From Trichomonas vaginalis G3 (Eukaryota; Parabasalia; Trichomonadida; Trichomonadidae): a stretch of 64,000 nt of DNA. This document shows positions 37,626 through 47,934 of the stretch, one piece after another. The first letter of the stretch is position 1. Every line of letters begins with the position of its first letter. Where the stretch lies: contig NC_067206.1 in NCBI RefSeq assembly GCF_026262505.1, forward strand, positions 3,562,879-3,626,878, given 5' to 3'. The notes under the pieces were generated by a model. It had not been told where the DNA came from. It saw nothing but the letters and a program-made list of their open reading frames with translations, and did no database searches. Position numbers and translations under genes: made by a program.

Positions 37626-40600
37626 TTAAATAAATGGCATACAACATCCATTTTCACAACATACAGCCTTAGTGTGTGCTCCTGTTAATGCAGTCTTACC
37701 AATTGTTAAGCGAGTCATTGACCCGTTTTTAAGTTGTAAATTAATATTCTGACCATCAAATATCACTTTATCATTTATTATATCCAAATAATTTTTAGGT
37801 GTTAATTGCTTATTTTGTCGTAAACTAGCACCTTTCATTTTTTGTGCAATCTTTTTAAAATCACTTCCATCAATTGAACCATTGAATGATGTATAACACT
37901 TAGGGCATAAAGCAACCATGTTATCACCTTGTTTCTCAATTGCTAAACCCAATAACTTCTTCTCGTGTGCTTTTTCTTCAGCTTTATTCTTTAATTTAGG
38001 TTTAAATTTCTCATCAAAACAGAAGAAATCAAATGGTGCGAATTTGAAAATGTTTTTATCATAAAATTGTTTATCGGTTACAATTGCTTGAAATGCTTGA
38101 GTGTTAGGAAGATTTGGGTCGCCAGCGATTGCCCAATAAGATGAATCAGTATCACCTTCAATGAAATGAAAACGATTAACATCCATGCATTTATACATAA
38201 AATCATAAATGAAAACTAAATACCAGTATTTTGCGTTATCTAAAGTGAAGAATGCCTCTTGTAAACATGTATCACATCTATAAAATCTATCTTTAAGCAT
38301 CACTTGATATGTATCCTCACCTATTTCTCTTATGTTTTTAAACTTATTTGGCATACATGCAACACGTGCCTTCTGTGCATTCATTATTTTAGTCTTTGTG
38401 TAATTTTGTGTATTCATTGCATCGTAACCATATGATCCATTAAGCGAAATCTTGCAAAATAAACCTTTTCCTTTATTTCCTTCTAATTCAGCCTTTTGTC
38501 TTTCGTTCATAAATTCGTTCGCAAATTCATTAAAACAAGTGTTTTTCGTAAATGTTAAAATTGATTGAATATCATCGATGATAAAATGAAATCTGTCTAT
38601 TAGATACCAAAGATAATAAGAAGAAAATGGTTGATATTGGTTGTGTGTTGATGCTAACTGAGTTAATTTCCTCTGTTTCTGGTCAACTGGTAGATTGTTT
38701 GATTTCATGTAATTATACATAAAACTGCCAATTGTTTTTTCATCTGTGATAATATCTAAGTTTCTTATTATCGGTAAAAAGTTTATGTAATCATTAATGT
38801 ATTTTTCATCAATGTGACCCTTTACTTCAGCCACGAATAAAGTATTTTTCTTTCTAATAATTCCCATTGCTTTTGCTTTCTTTGTTGCTGTATCACAAAT
38901 GATAACACCATTCAATCTTCCCGGCATATACATTTTATGGTCAGTATATTGAATGAAATCATGAGGATTAGATGAAAATGATGAAGGATATAATGAATTA
39001 AAATCAACACCAACGAAATGAGTCATAATGTTGGTGGTGTCCTCATTTGATACAGTTTTAGTTTCTGGACTATATGAAAGTTTATTAATGTGCGTGATTC
39101 CTTTAAGATTTACTCTATGTTGAACATTTGATAAACCACCAGTAATTCCATTACGGAGAATGTGATAAGCTTCAACTGAATCTAAAGTCATTGGTAAATT
39201 ATTTTTTAATGCATAATTTCTTAAATTGATTCTTAAACGTTGAACATCTTCATCTTTATTTGATTTCACGACATTGCAATAACAACACATTAACTGACAA
39301 TTTTCTTTGGTATGTGGTTTTTCATTATCGATTCTATCTAATGTTGGTTTATTAGCATATGTAAACGCTTTACCACACATTTTGCATTTAGATGAAAGGA
39401 TTAAATCGTGATAGTATTGAAAATCATCCATTGAAACATTATTTTTAGTATCTCTTTCTGCTTTTTCATCTTGTTTCTTATATGATTCAATTTTATATTT
39501 CCAATACTTTTTCGTTAATTCAAAACTTGATTCTATCTCTTCCTCAGGATATTTTTCATTAGGATTAAAGTCTTTATATGCTAAAGCGTAACGAATCATT
39601 GAAGCATTCGATGATAAAGAAAGATTATGAAGCATATCAATTTTATAAACAAATGTTTCTTCAATAATTTTATCAATTGGGTCAATCATAATTTCAACAT
39701 CTTTATTGCAAAAATGAATAAAATATTCTAATCTATTCTTAAAGTTTTTAGCATCATTGAGATATATTTGATAATCACTATCTGATATAGTTTCTTGAGT
39801 TAATGCTGAATAAAATGAATCTTGAGTGAATGGTTCCACTTTATATAATTCTTCTTCGTAATTTTCCCATGTGATGAATTGATAAGGTAAAAAGGATTTA
39901 ACACGTGATTTATTGTTTCCGAAATCTTGAGTGAATTGGTCTAATGTCCCACCCGCTATATAATTTCTGATGTCAATAAATCTCAATTCATATGGAACGT
40001 TTGTTTTCTTTACAATGATTTGCTTAAATTGAGAAGATAAACCCAGCATTGATTTTATTTTCCATTTTGCAGTATTTAAATCACGAAGAATTAAATTTAA
40101 ATCAAACTTTCCCGAATTAAAACCTATGATATTCACTTTATTGAATTCCTCATCTAGAAGTTCTTTAAATGCTTCCTTCTGTTTTTCATTTAATGTTTGC
40201 GGCTTCAATAATTCTTCATATTGACTCATGTTTGATTCAACAACTAATGAACAGGTTGAAAATAAAAACTCAATCCAATCAGAAATAAAAGAATCACTCG
40301 AAGTTAAGCAAAAATTCCTCGTATATGTTTTATCATTTAATTTAACCGTTGATGATACCATGAATGGTTTTAAGTAAGCGTTCAAAGTTGCACACTCAGA
40401 AAGTTGTAATTCTTCTTTAGTCTCTAATGTTTCGAAGTCAAAAGTAATATAATATCTTGTCGGTTTATAATATTTCTGCAAATTGTGAGCTAATAACCAC
40501 TGATATATCTTCTGTTTCGTAATATGTGGTGCATATGGTTGCTGTGTCTTTTGCAATTGAACGTCTTGAATTAATCTTCCATTATTTTCTTTACATTTCT

Positions 40601-41072
40601 CACAATGCTTTAAAAATCTTCTTTGGTTTTTCCTTTCTGGGTCATCACGGATAGAATAAACTTCTTCTTTACAATATGGACAAACTTTATAGCCGGTGAG
40701 TGCTTCAACGTCTGTTATTCTGTCAGCGTGAAGTTTTCCACATGGACTCTGTGTTAATAAAATATTTACTGTTTCAAATTCTGGATCTATCATTATTGAT
40801 TCCACTAATGGAAAGTCTACCTTATTTATGTCCACGTCTTCTGGTTGAGGATCACAATAATAGAAATCAATATTAACATTTAACATTCTCGCTAATCTCT
40901 CACTTTCTGATGAAATGTCAAACCCTTCATATGCATCTATTGCTTCATTTAAATAGCTTCTACGAGTTTTAGGATTAACACCATCAGGAATGTTATAGAA
41001 GCGTTTAAATAACCTTCTACCTTCTGCTCTAATTTGATTATCATTCATTTTAGCTGTTCCGTTTTTGTTCAT
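37626..41072 (-). CDS. Protein-primed-type family B DNA polymerase (PolB) with HNH-like insert
   Basis: 1,148 residues, about the usual Polinton size. A zinc-finger-like CPYCKEEVYS...HCEKC lies near residues 131-160. The exonuclease motif ITFDFETLE is at ~208. Polymerase motif A is VDFNSLYPS (~688), motif B ISLNGSYGYD (~877), and motif C EGDTDSSYW (~971). Between exonuclease and polymerase (~556-605) there is an HNH-like module: CKMCGKAF, TLDRIDNEKPHTKENCQL, CCYCN. In the family it replicates the element from its ends with a terminal protein primer. Ends in a Cys-rich tail (CCENGCCMPFI). The frame is open. Confidence 0.92.
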   Translation of the reverse strand: MNKNGTAKMNDNQIRAEGRRLFKRFYNIPDGVNPKTRRSYLNEAIDAYEGFDISSESERLARMLNVNIDFYYCDPQPEDVDINKVDFPLVESIMIDPEFETVNILLTQSPCGKLHADRITDVEALTGYKVCPYCKEEVYSIRDDPERKNQRRFLKHCEKCKENNGRLIQDVQLQKTQQPYAPHITKQKIYQWLLAHNLQKYYKPTRYYITFDFETLETKEELQLSECATLNAYLKPFMVSSTVKLNDKTYTRNFCLTSSDSFISDWIEFLFSTCSLVVESNMSQYEELLKPQTLNEKQKEAFKELLDEEFNKVNIIGFNSGKFDLNLILRDLNTAKWKIKSMLGLSSQFKQIIVKKTNVPYELRFIDIRNYIAGGTLDQFTQDFGNNKSRVKSFLPYQFITWENYEEELYKVEPFTQDSFYSALTQETISDSDYQIYLNDAKNFKNRLEYFIHFCNKDVEIMIDPIDKIIEETFVYKIDMLHNLSLSSNASMIRYALAYKDFNPNEKYPEEEIESSFELTKKYWKYKIESYKKQDEKAERDTKNNVSMDDFQYYHDLILSSKCKMCGKAFTYANKPTLDRIDNEKPHTKENCQLMCCYCNVVKSNKDEDVQRLRINLRNYALKNNLPMTLDSVEAYHILRNGITGGLSNVQHRVNLKGITHINKLSYSPETKTVSNEDTTNIMTHFVGVDFNSLYPSSFSSNPHDFIQYTDHKMYMPGRLNGVIICDTATKKAKAMGIIRKKNTLFVAEVKGHIDEKYINDYINFLPIIRNLDIITDEKTIGSFMYNYMKSNNLPVDQKQRKLTQLASTHNQYQPFSSYYLWYLIDRFHFIIDDIQSILTFTKNTCFNEFANEFMNERQKAELEGNKGKGLFCKISLNGSYGYDAMNTQNYTKTKIMNAQKARVACMPNKFKNIREIGEDTYQVMLKDRFYRCDTCLQEAFFTLDNAKYWYLVFIYDFMYKCMDVNRFHFIEGDTDSSYWAIAGDPNLPNTQAFQAIVTDKQFYDKNIFKFAPFDFFCFDEKFKPKLKNKAEEKAHEKKLLGLAIEKQGDNMVALCPKCYTSFNGSIDGSDFKKIAQKMKGASLRQNKQLTPKNYLDIINDKVIFDGQNINLQLKNGSMTRLTIGKTALTGAHTKAVCCENGCCMPFI

Positions 41073-41122
41073 TTATGTAAGAATAAAAAATTAAAAAAAT
41101 AAATAAAAATAAAGTTTATTTT

Positions 41123-42241
41123 TTAAAGTCCATAAAATGAATTAAGAACACATAAATTTTTATCATCTGCGACGTGACGAATACATTTTAATTTACTCAA
41201 GAATGCGTACCCTGATACATTAAATCTAATTCCTGTCTTATTTAATTTCACAACTTTGAAAAGGAATGTATGAATAGCTATAAAATGATGAGAAGATGTT
41301 TTATGGGTTGCTTCCATTTTTTCTGTAATAAATGAATAAATATAATGCTTATAAGTTTTCATATCTTTTATATTCTTAATAACGAATGGTATAGACCTTT
41401 CAACTTCGTCTTCCTTCGGTGCTGTTCTTTCATATGAAACATTATTGGTATCTTCAACAATGAAACCACAATCACACAAAATTTTATAGGTTCCAATGGT
41501 TTCTTTTGATATTTTATCTAATAAATCAAAAACTTTATCAACACCCGTGCATTTATTTAAATAATAATTTGTGTAAATATCATGATCTTCTTTCTTAATC
41601 GTATTAGTTGCATATGTCACGTTTTTAAGAGCTTTTTTGAATTTCTCAGAATCGAGAGGTGGTGAAAATAAGATACAGGGGTATCCTTCATTATCAATAA
41701 ATTGTAACTTATGTTTACGAATAAATTTAATACCTTCTTCTGAAAGTGTTTCGTCTATTTCACCATCTAATAAATTTTGTGTTGATTCTGAGACATAATT
41801 TTTATATCTTTCTTCATGAGATTTCTGAACTTCTGATTCTGAAGCTGGGATATTCATTAAACCCTCTACTTCATTTTCATTATATTTTTCAACTTCTCTT
41901 AATTCCTTAATTTTTTCATCTATTTCATCTCTTATTTTTTCCAGTCTTTCAATTTCATCGTATTCATCATCATCTTTAATCCGTTCTTCATAATATTCGG
42001 GGAAAACATCAGGTTCTTTAGGTTTTTCTTCTTCAGATGTGGGATATAAGAAATTTATAACATCATTTTTATTCATTTTTCCATCATAATCTAAATCATT
42101 TAATAACTCGGCGAATTTTTTACAATTTCTTAAATAATATTTATCAACTTCATAACCCGCCTCCTCTAATATATCCTTTATTTCCTCGTTTGTGAATCCT
42201 AATTTTTTCACGTCGTTAGTCTTGACGTTCATTTCATACAT
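41123..42241 (-). CDS. Hypothetical Maverick protein between PolB and right TIR
   Basis: 372 residues. An N-terminal helical module (LGFTNEEIKDILEEAGYEVD...AELLNDLDYDGKMNKNDVIN) has an EF-hand-like D-Y-D-G-K-M-N-K-N-D loop. Next is a charged coiled coil (EYDEIERLEKIRDEIDEKIK), then a mixed alpha/beta domain with Cys/His residues. The start codon lies exactly at the inner edge of the terminal repeat, so the repeat supplies its promoter. The gene at 297-860 shares the N-terminal module. It may be a terminal protein or end-binding factor by position; that is inference. Confidence 0.55.
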   Translation of the reverse strand: MYEMNVKTNDVKKLGFTNEEIKDILEEAGYEVDKYYLRNCKKFAELLNDLDYDGKMNKNDVINFLYPTSEEEKPKEPDVFPEYYEERIKDDDEYDEIERLEKIRDEIDEKIKELREVEKYNENEVEGLMNIPASESEVQKSHEERYKNYVSESTQNLLDGEIDETLSEEGIKFIRKHKLQFIDNEGYPCILFSPPLDSEKFKKALKNVTYATNTIKKEDHDIYTNYYLNKCTGVDKVFDLLDKISKETIGTYKILCDCGFIVEDTNNVSYERTAPKEDEVERSIPFVIKNIKDMKTYKHYIYSFITEKMEATHKTSSHHFIAIHTFLFKVVKLNKTGIRFNVSGYAFLSKLKCIRHVADDKNLCVLNSFYGL

Positions 42242-42821
42242 AATAAAAAATTATTTGAAGAATTGACAACGTGTAAATTGAATAAAATGTTTAAAGTTGA
42301 TGGATTCAAAATTTCAAAAATAAAAGGAGTGGTTAGTTTGAAATCTATTCCTCAATCAAGAATCACCTCATTAATGAAAATTGATGATTTAACAAAAAGA
42401 ATAGAAGAGATTGAAGAAAGAATGAATCAAATAATTGATTTCATAAATTCAAATAATCATTAGTTTCTAATTTCTTTTACTCGTTTATGAGGTCTTTGAT
42501 TATGACTTCATTGATTCCATTCAGGATTTAAACAATGTTTAATTAATCGCGGAATATCTGACATCATCTATATATAGCTTCTTTTATAAAAGATAAAAAA
42601 TAAATTATTTTAAAATTAATGTTAATTTTTTTAAAATGTGTTTAGTATATAATATTTATTACTAATTTATTTAATAATGTCGCGCTTTCTTACAAATTCA
42701 TGACTTAAAAAACGTAAGAAAAAATTTTTATATCATCTATATATAGAAGATGTGAAAATATACCTTCATCTATATATAGATGATGCAAAAAAAGTCACAC
42801 AACCCTTCATACCCTACTACT
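42240..42821 (-). repeat. Right terminal inverted repeat of Maverick
   Basis: Inverted match to 18,998-19,577. It contains the same outer CATCTATATATAGATG palindromes and a plus-strand frame (about 42,263-42,463) related to the protein at 19,426-19,722. Confidence 0.95.
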
Positions 42822-43312
42822 ATTTTTCTTTCTTGATTTTTTACAAAATCTACTTAGAATTATGCAAAATATGACTAAATAATTATAAATTTCAAGTTAA
42901 ATTTTAATTTTGATAAATAATTTAAATTTCAAAATATCAAGTTCAGTTCGACTATGTATGTAGTAATTCCTCAATAAAGTGCCAAAACCCTATTAAAATA
43001 TATGAACATTTTCAACATTTTAATGTTTTTATTTAAAAATTTGATGGAATATGAGCTTCAAACAATTATTATGTAAATAAAAATAATTAAATATATGTAT
43101 TTATTCGTATTACAACCGTAGTAAGTCGATTCTTCCTTTCTTCTACTGAGTTTTGAATTTGATTTCGAATTGTAAAGAGATTCAAAGGGAAAATACTAGC
43201 GGATAAAAACTACCTCCATGAAAGGGTCATAATGGAGTCAAGTTGTATTTTTTGATATTTTTTGCTTTTCGAGCCTAAATAGATAGTCAAGATAATGCCT
43301 AAAAATAAGGTT

Positions 43313-43355
43313 CTAAATTCTGAAGTTTACATGATCCTCTCGTGTGCACCCTTAA
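43313..43355 (-). repeat. 43-bp inverted repeat outside the Maverick, right copy
   Basis: Perfect complement of 18431-18473. The stretch 42,828-43,426 has no gene otherwise and is very AT-rich. Confidence 0.85.
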
Positions 43356-43423
43356 AAAAAATGCAAAAAAATGTAATAAAATAAAAAAATTTTTAGTATC
43401 GATAATCTGAAATATGTTGTTTA

Positions 43424-43592
43424 CTTAAGCCGCTCGCTTCGCTCGCGGCTTAGTTTCGTAGTTTCATACAATCTTTTTTCAAATCTGTTCTTTTCTTAAG
43501 CCACTCGCTTCGCTCGCGGCTTAGTTTCGTAATTTCATACAATTATTTTTCGAATTTGTTCTTTTTGTCAACCGCGAGCGAAGCGAGTGGCT
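43424..43592. repeat. TCGCTTCGCTCGCGGC palindromic repeats
   Basis: Two direct ~71 bp copies (from 43,424 and 43,495) each carry AAGCC(G/A)CTCGCTTCGCTC followed by GCGGCTTAGTTTCGTA. A third, inverted copy of the core follows at about 43,571-43,592. The same core occurs at 18.23-18.32 kb. Confidence 0.75.
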
Positions 43593-43759
43593 TTTTATTT
43601 TTTAAAATTTTTTTTTCTTTCTTACTTTTTTCCCCTTACTTACAAATTTGATAGTAACTTACCAAATCTCTCTATCATATAATAATAAAATAATCCATTT
43701 TTTGTTTCAAATCTGACAGTTTACATTTCTGACATGTAAACCCATCACTTTTCACTTCA

Positions 43760-44230
43760 CCTCACTGGGCAAGTTTGTGCCCCCCTCTTCTTTTTGCATA
43801 TTTGCAAGGCAGAAATTTGAAACTTCGTTTCAAATTTCTCAAGCTTGCATTCTGGGCACGTAAGTGCCCAGAATGCTAAAAGGCGCGTAGCGCCGTCTCT
43901 GAATATCAAATTTATTATAATTATTAATTTATGAAATTTCAAATAAAATCGATCTGTTATAACACACTGGTGCATGATAGCCTTGTCATTCATTTCTATC
44001 GGCGCGCGGAGCGCGCCGATAGAAATGAACGTGTATATATATATACAAACACCTGGACACATTTCAAAAAGCATTGTAGAATCTGATTTTATTTCTATAT
44101 TTTATAAAATTAATATATGTTTGTATGGGAAATTCGGGAGATTCAAAACTCAAAAATTAAAACTCGATAATTTTAATATATCTAAAAGGGTAGTGGGGCT
44201 TCCAGGCGCGTTGCGCCCTCTAGCCCATCA
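43760..44230 (+). other. Hairpin cluster in gene-free spacer
   Basis: Successive perfect hairpins: AGAAATTTGAAAC arms (43811-43823 / 43827-43839), GCATTCTGGGCAC arms (43847-43859 / 43864-43876), GGCGC arms (43882-43894), a 19-bp arm pair starting TTCATTTCTATCGG (43989-44007 / 44011-44029, 3-nt loop), and GGCGCGTTGCGCC inside a GGGCT/AGCCC pair near 44,195-44,225. No convincing protein frame covers them. Confidence 0.65.
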
Positions 44231-44501
44231 AAAATTTCTGAGGACGAGCCAGCCGTTGACTTTTTTGTAGAGCACTCAAAATAGTATAACTTTGTCCGGA
44301 CAAGTAAGGGTCTATCGTCGCTACAGGAAAAGTTACAGGCGTTCCAAGGAAGTATACTTTGAGAAGCCTTTTCCCCCTTATAGAATGAGATAGGACGGTT
44401 ATTTTACAAAACTGACAACACTTTGACCGAGTAGTTTTTTGTGCTGAACAAAAAGTGTCATATAAACATCTGTCAAAAACCGCTTTTTAGCTTCACTTAA
44501 A

Positions 44502-46353
44502 ATGCCACGTAAGCTACGTAAGAATATACGTAAGAGGAAGGGAGCATTGAAACATCCAATAGTAAAACTGACACCACAACAACAGTTGCAACAACAAATG
44601 ATGAATGACCCCACTATGTTGCAACAAATGTCAAGCAACCCTATGCTTTTAAACCGAGTTATTGGTGCACAGAGTGGAGGTTTAAGAGCGGCACTTTTAG
44701 CGAAAATGGCAGGCTATGGTGGAGCTGCAGACGGAACAGCTTATAACCCTCAAAGTCAAATGAATTTGAGTTCACTCAAAAATCAAATAACAGATGTCAA
44801 AAAGTCAAACATAGACATACAGAAACAAATAAGTGAAAACGAAAAGAAACTAGAATATGACAGACAGACAAAGAAACTCAATGAGTTAAACGTAGAGAAA
44901 AAGAAGAAAGAAGAACAACTGAAAGAACTAAGTACAGAGGAATATGCGAAAAAGTGTCAGAAAAAGCAGCAGAAGTAGCAAAAATGGAACAAGATGTTAT
45001 AAATTTGAAAAACCATACTACTCAATATAAAGTACTGAAAGATGAAGAGATAAAACAAAAAGCCCTGAAGACATATATGGATAGCGATGAGTATAAAAAG
45101 AAGTTGAAGCAAATGTAAAGGCAGAAAAACTTTTACAGTTGCAAAACCAAACCGTACAGTATGAAAACTTAGCACAAGAAAGTAAAAATAACGACGCAGC
45201 CATGCAAAAGGCAATGAAAAGCGCAGAATATATAAAAGCTAATAATGACTGGTTAGATGCCCAAGCCAACGCTAAAGCAGCCCAACTTATAGGGTCAATA
45301 AGGACAAAAATACAAGCGGATGAAGACAGTTCAAATGAAGCTTTAATGAATGCTGACTTTAAGAATGCCTTCGAAGCTCTTCATAGTAAGGTGAAACTAG
45401 TGAACGACTTCTCATCTGGAAAGAAACTGAAGTCTGAAGGTTTCGACAAAGAGTTAAGAGAAGTAGCACAAAATATGACGAAAATAACAGATGCAGCAAC
45501 GAGACAGGCAGTTCAAAGTGCCTATGACGCCGTTAGAGCAACTGTTGTGGAAAGTCAAGAAAAAGAGTTACAACAGACCAAAACAGACCTAGTAAATGCT
45601 TTCTTAAGAACGAAAAGTCAGGTAGGACATTATGCTGCAGATGGAACATATGTGCCAGCTGGTGGAACTTATATACCACCAAACCCTCCAAGAGAAGCAC
45701 CTGCACCAGGACTACCTAAAACATTTACATCGTCACATGGACACAGACACAGGCATGCACCAAAACCAACACAACAACCAACAGTTCAAAACCCTGCACA
45801 ACAACCAACAGTTCAAAATCGAGCACAACAACAACAACCAAAACCAACAGTTCAAAACCCTGCACCACAACCAAAACCAGCACAACAACCACCTCCACAA
45901 CCAGCACAGCAACCAACAGTTCAAAACCCTGCACAACAACCAACAGTTCAAAACCCTGCACAACAACAACCACAAACAGAGCAAGGACATAAAAGAAGTA
46001 GAGAAAACGGAAACCAAGAATTCTTAAAAATGCTTAAGGAAGATTATGGTTACCCAGATACTCTTGACTTTAGTGACAGATATAAAGAAGCTATTAGAAA
46101 ATTCAAGGAAGGAAATACTGACCCGAACCTATTTAGCTTTATGGCTCAGCATAAAATCGGATATAATCTCAAACCTGGAAAATACAAGCTCGCAAAGGGA
46201 TATGATTTAATAGCATATCATCCAAATGACATGAATGAATTTACTCCGAGATATTTGATGTCAGAGCTAAATGATAATTCAACTCTCTTCATGAAACGCG
46301 TAAAAAATAGAGACGGAACGAAAGAAGAAAGGTTTATGAGTCGGATGACTTAG
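44502..46353 (+). pseudogene. Large coiled-coil/Pro-Gln-rich Maverick protein, broken
   Basis: Decayed gene with about two or three breaks. It reads as a very basic N-terminus (MPRKLRKNIRKRKGALKHP), a Gln-rich and then long coiled-coil region (KKKKEEQLKELSTEEYA), and a repetitive stretch of PTVQNPAQQ units encoded by ~30-bp tandem repeats (about 45,770-45,970). The C-terminal part is a charged globular domain. First gene of this element; possibly a structural or tether protein. Not recognised. Confidence 0.55.
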
Positions 46354-46391
46354 ATAGGGAACTTGTTAAAAACGGTCTCGGAATATATGAA

Positions 46392-47771
46392 ATGCCAGCA
46401 GATGAGGTACAAGAAACTCAACAGGAAGAAGTTCAGATACAACCAGACATGGAAGAAATAGTTCAGCAACAACAGCTAGAAGAGCCTGAAGGAAACGAAC
46501 AAGTCCCTCTTTTGGAAACTAACTTCACAGAACTAGATGAAGATTTGGAACAGCCGAAAAATCTTGACCCTCAACAAGTGTATGCGGAGAATATGGAATC
46601 TTTCCAAGAGTCTAAGAAAAATTCGGCTGACATAGTAGAAGAATATCGAAAAATGTTCACCGACATACAAAAGACTCCAACATCAGATGAAAATATTCAG
46701 CATAGAATGGAAGTACTGAAAGAAAATGTACGCAAATACAATAATCCTTTTTACTTACGACCATATAACGTTCAATCTTTGGCTGAACTCGGTGAAAATA
46801 AAAGGTTAAATTTCAACAAAACATATAGAAATGAAACATTGTTTAAAGTTCATTCAGAACCTAACCAAGATGGAAACAAACCTACTTTTGTTTCTGCAGA
46901 CTATGGAACTACAATGAGATGGGGTCATAAAGCTAATCCGGATAGGTGGTTCATAAACTTACAACCTCAATTCCAAGAAGTTGTAGACGCAATGGAAGTG
47001 AATGGTGAACCAGATATAACGGGTATTTTCAGCGCGGCTTTAATGCCATTGAAAGATATGAAAGATGCAGATATTTTGGACCAGTATGAAATGAACATGG
47101 CTGAGGGAAATATAACACCTGACGTTCTAGAACATTTATCTCAAAGAACTACACAGAACCATAGAGATGGTATATTTGGTGAAGAGTTTAGAAAGAAAGT
47201 TAGGGAGAGAGAAGGAAGAGAACCTATTGTACATGACCTTGCAAACGAAAGTTTGCAAAATGTCATAAAAACTTACTTTGCAGACAATGAACTGAGAAGG
47301 GATGAATATTTAAGAAAACTCAAATGGACAGTACCAAATGAAATGTTAGTATTGAAAAACATGTTCCTTGACAAAATAAAACCAACTACAGAAATAAATG
47401 ACGCAAGACTGAAACGTTGGGTAAAAGCTTTCCCATTCACAAAAGATATTATTGGTTACATGGAAAGAAAACCAGAATGGCTACAAAAACATATATTTGG
47501 AAACGAGCTTATTCCATATGGACAAGCTCTGTTTGAAGAGCTTGAACCGGAAACTCAGGAAAGAGTCATGCAAACAATACGCGAAGACTCAAATACAAAC
47601 TATGACAAAATCTTTCTAGGATATAGGTTACCTGAGATGGGCGACCAGAGCCCAAAGGCAAAAAGGACATGGGAAATTTACAACATACTAGGTGAACATG
47701 AGGCAAAGATGCAACAACTTGAAGCAGAGGGCAAGTTACCAAAAGCGACACCAAAGAAGAGAGAAGAGTAG
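46392..47771 (+). pseudogene. Putative virion protein upstream of the capsid gene, likely broken at its end
   Basis: About 459 residues with about one break near the end. It has an acidic N-terminus (Glu/Gln-rich), then an extended alpha/beta region (YGTTMRWGHKANPDRWFINL) and a helical C-terminal part. It precedes the capsid gene by ~160 bp, so it may be a virion component. Not recognised. Confidence 0.45.
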
Positions 47772-47934
47772 AACAAAGTGAAAGTAGTGAAGAAGTAACT
47801 TCATCTAGTGAAAGTAGTGGCAATGAAGGAAAAAGAAGAGTTAAAAACTCAGTCAGGAAGAAAGTAAAGCTTGGTCCGAGTGGGTTCTATTATGACACAT
47901 AAATCCAACTATTCTATATTTTTACCCATATGAA

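Larger units (their letters stand above)
18998..42821. mobile_element. Whole-looking Maverick/Polinton, 23,824 bp
   Basis: The element begins AGTAGTAGGGTATG at 18,998 and ends with its complement at 42,821, giving the AG...CT termini usual for Polintons. The flanks carry a perfect 6-bp target duplication, ATTTTT (18992-18997 and 42822-42827). Terminal inverted repeats are ~580 bp. The hallmark genes are present: capsid, A32-like packaging ATPase, integrase and PolB. It also carries a fibre, PrimPol-helicase and KilA-N. Most frames are open, so it looks nearly whole apart from two nested insertions (24,178-25,475 and 33,053-35,502). The close match of its two terminal repeats suggests a fairly young insertion. 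Confidence 0.95.

Noticed and set aside
45725-46027. Long frames in three other phases over the PTVQNPAQQ region
   Set aside because: Shadow frames from the ~30-bp repeats; they give low-complexity Val/Leu or Gln/His strings with no start context.
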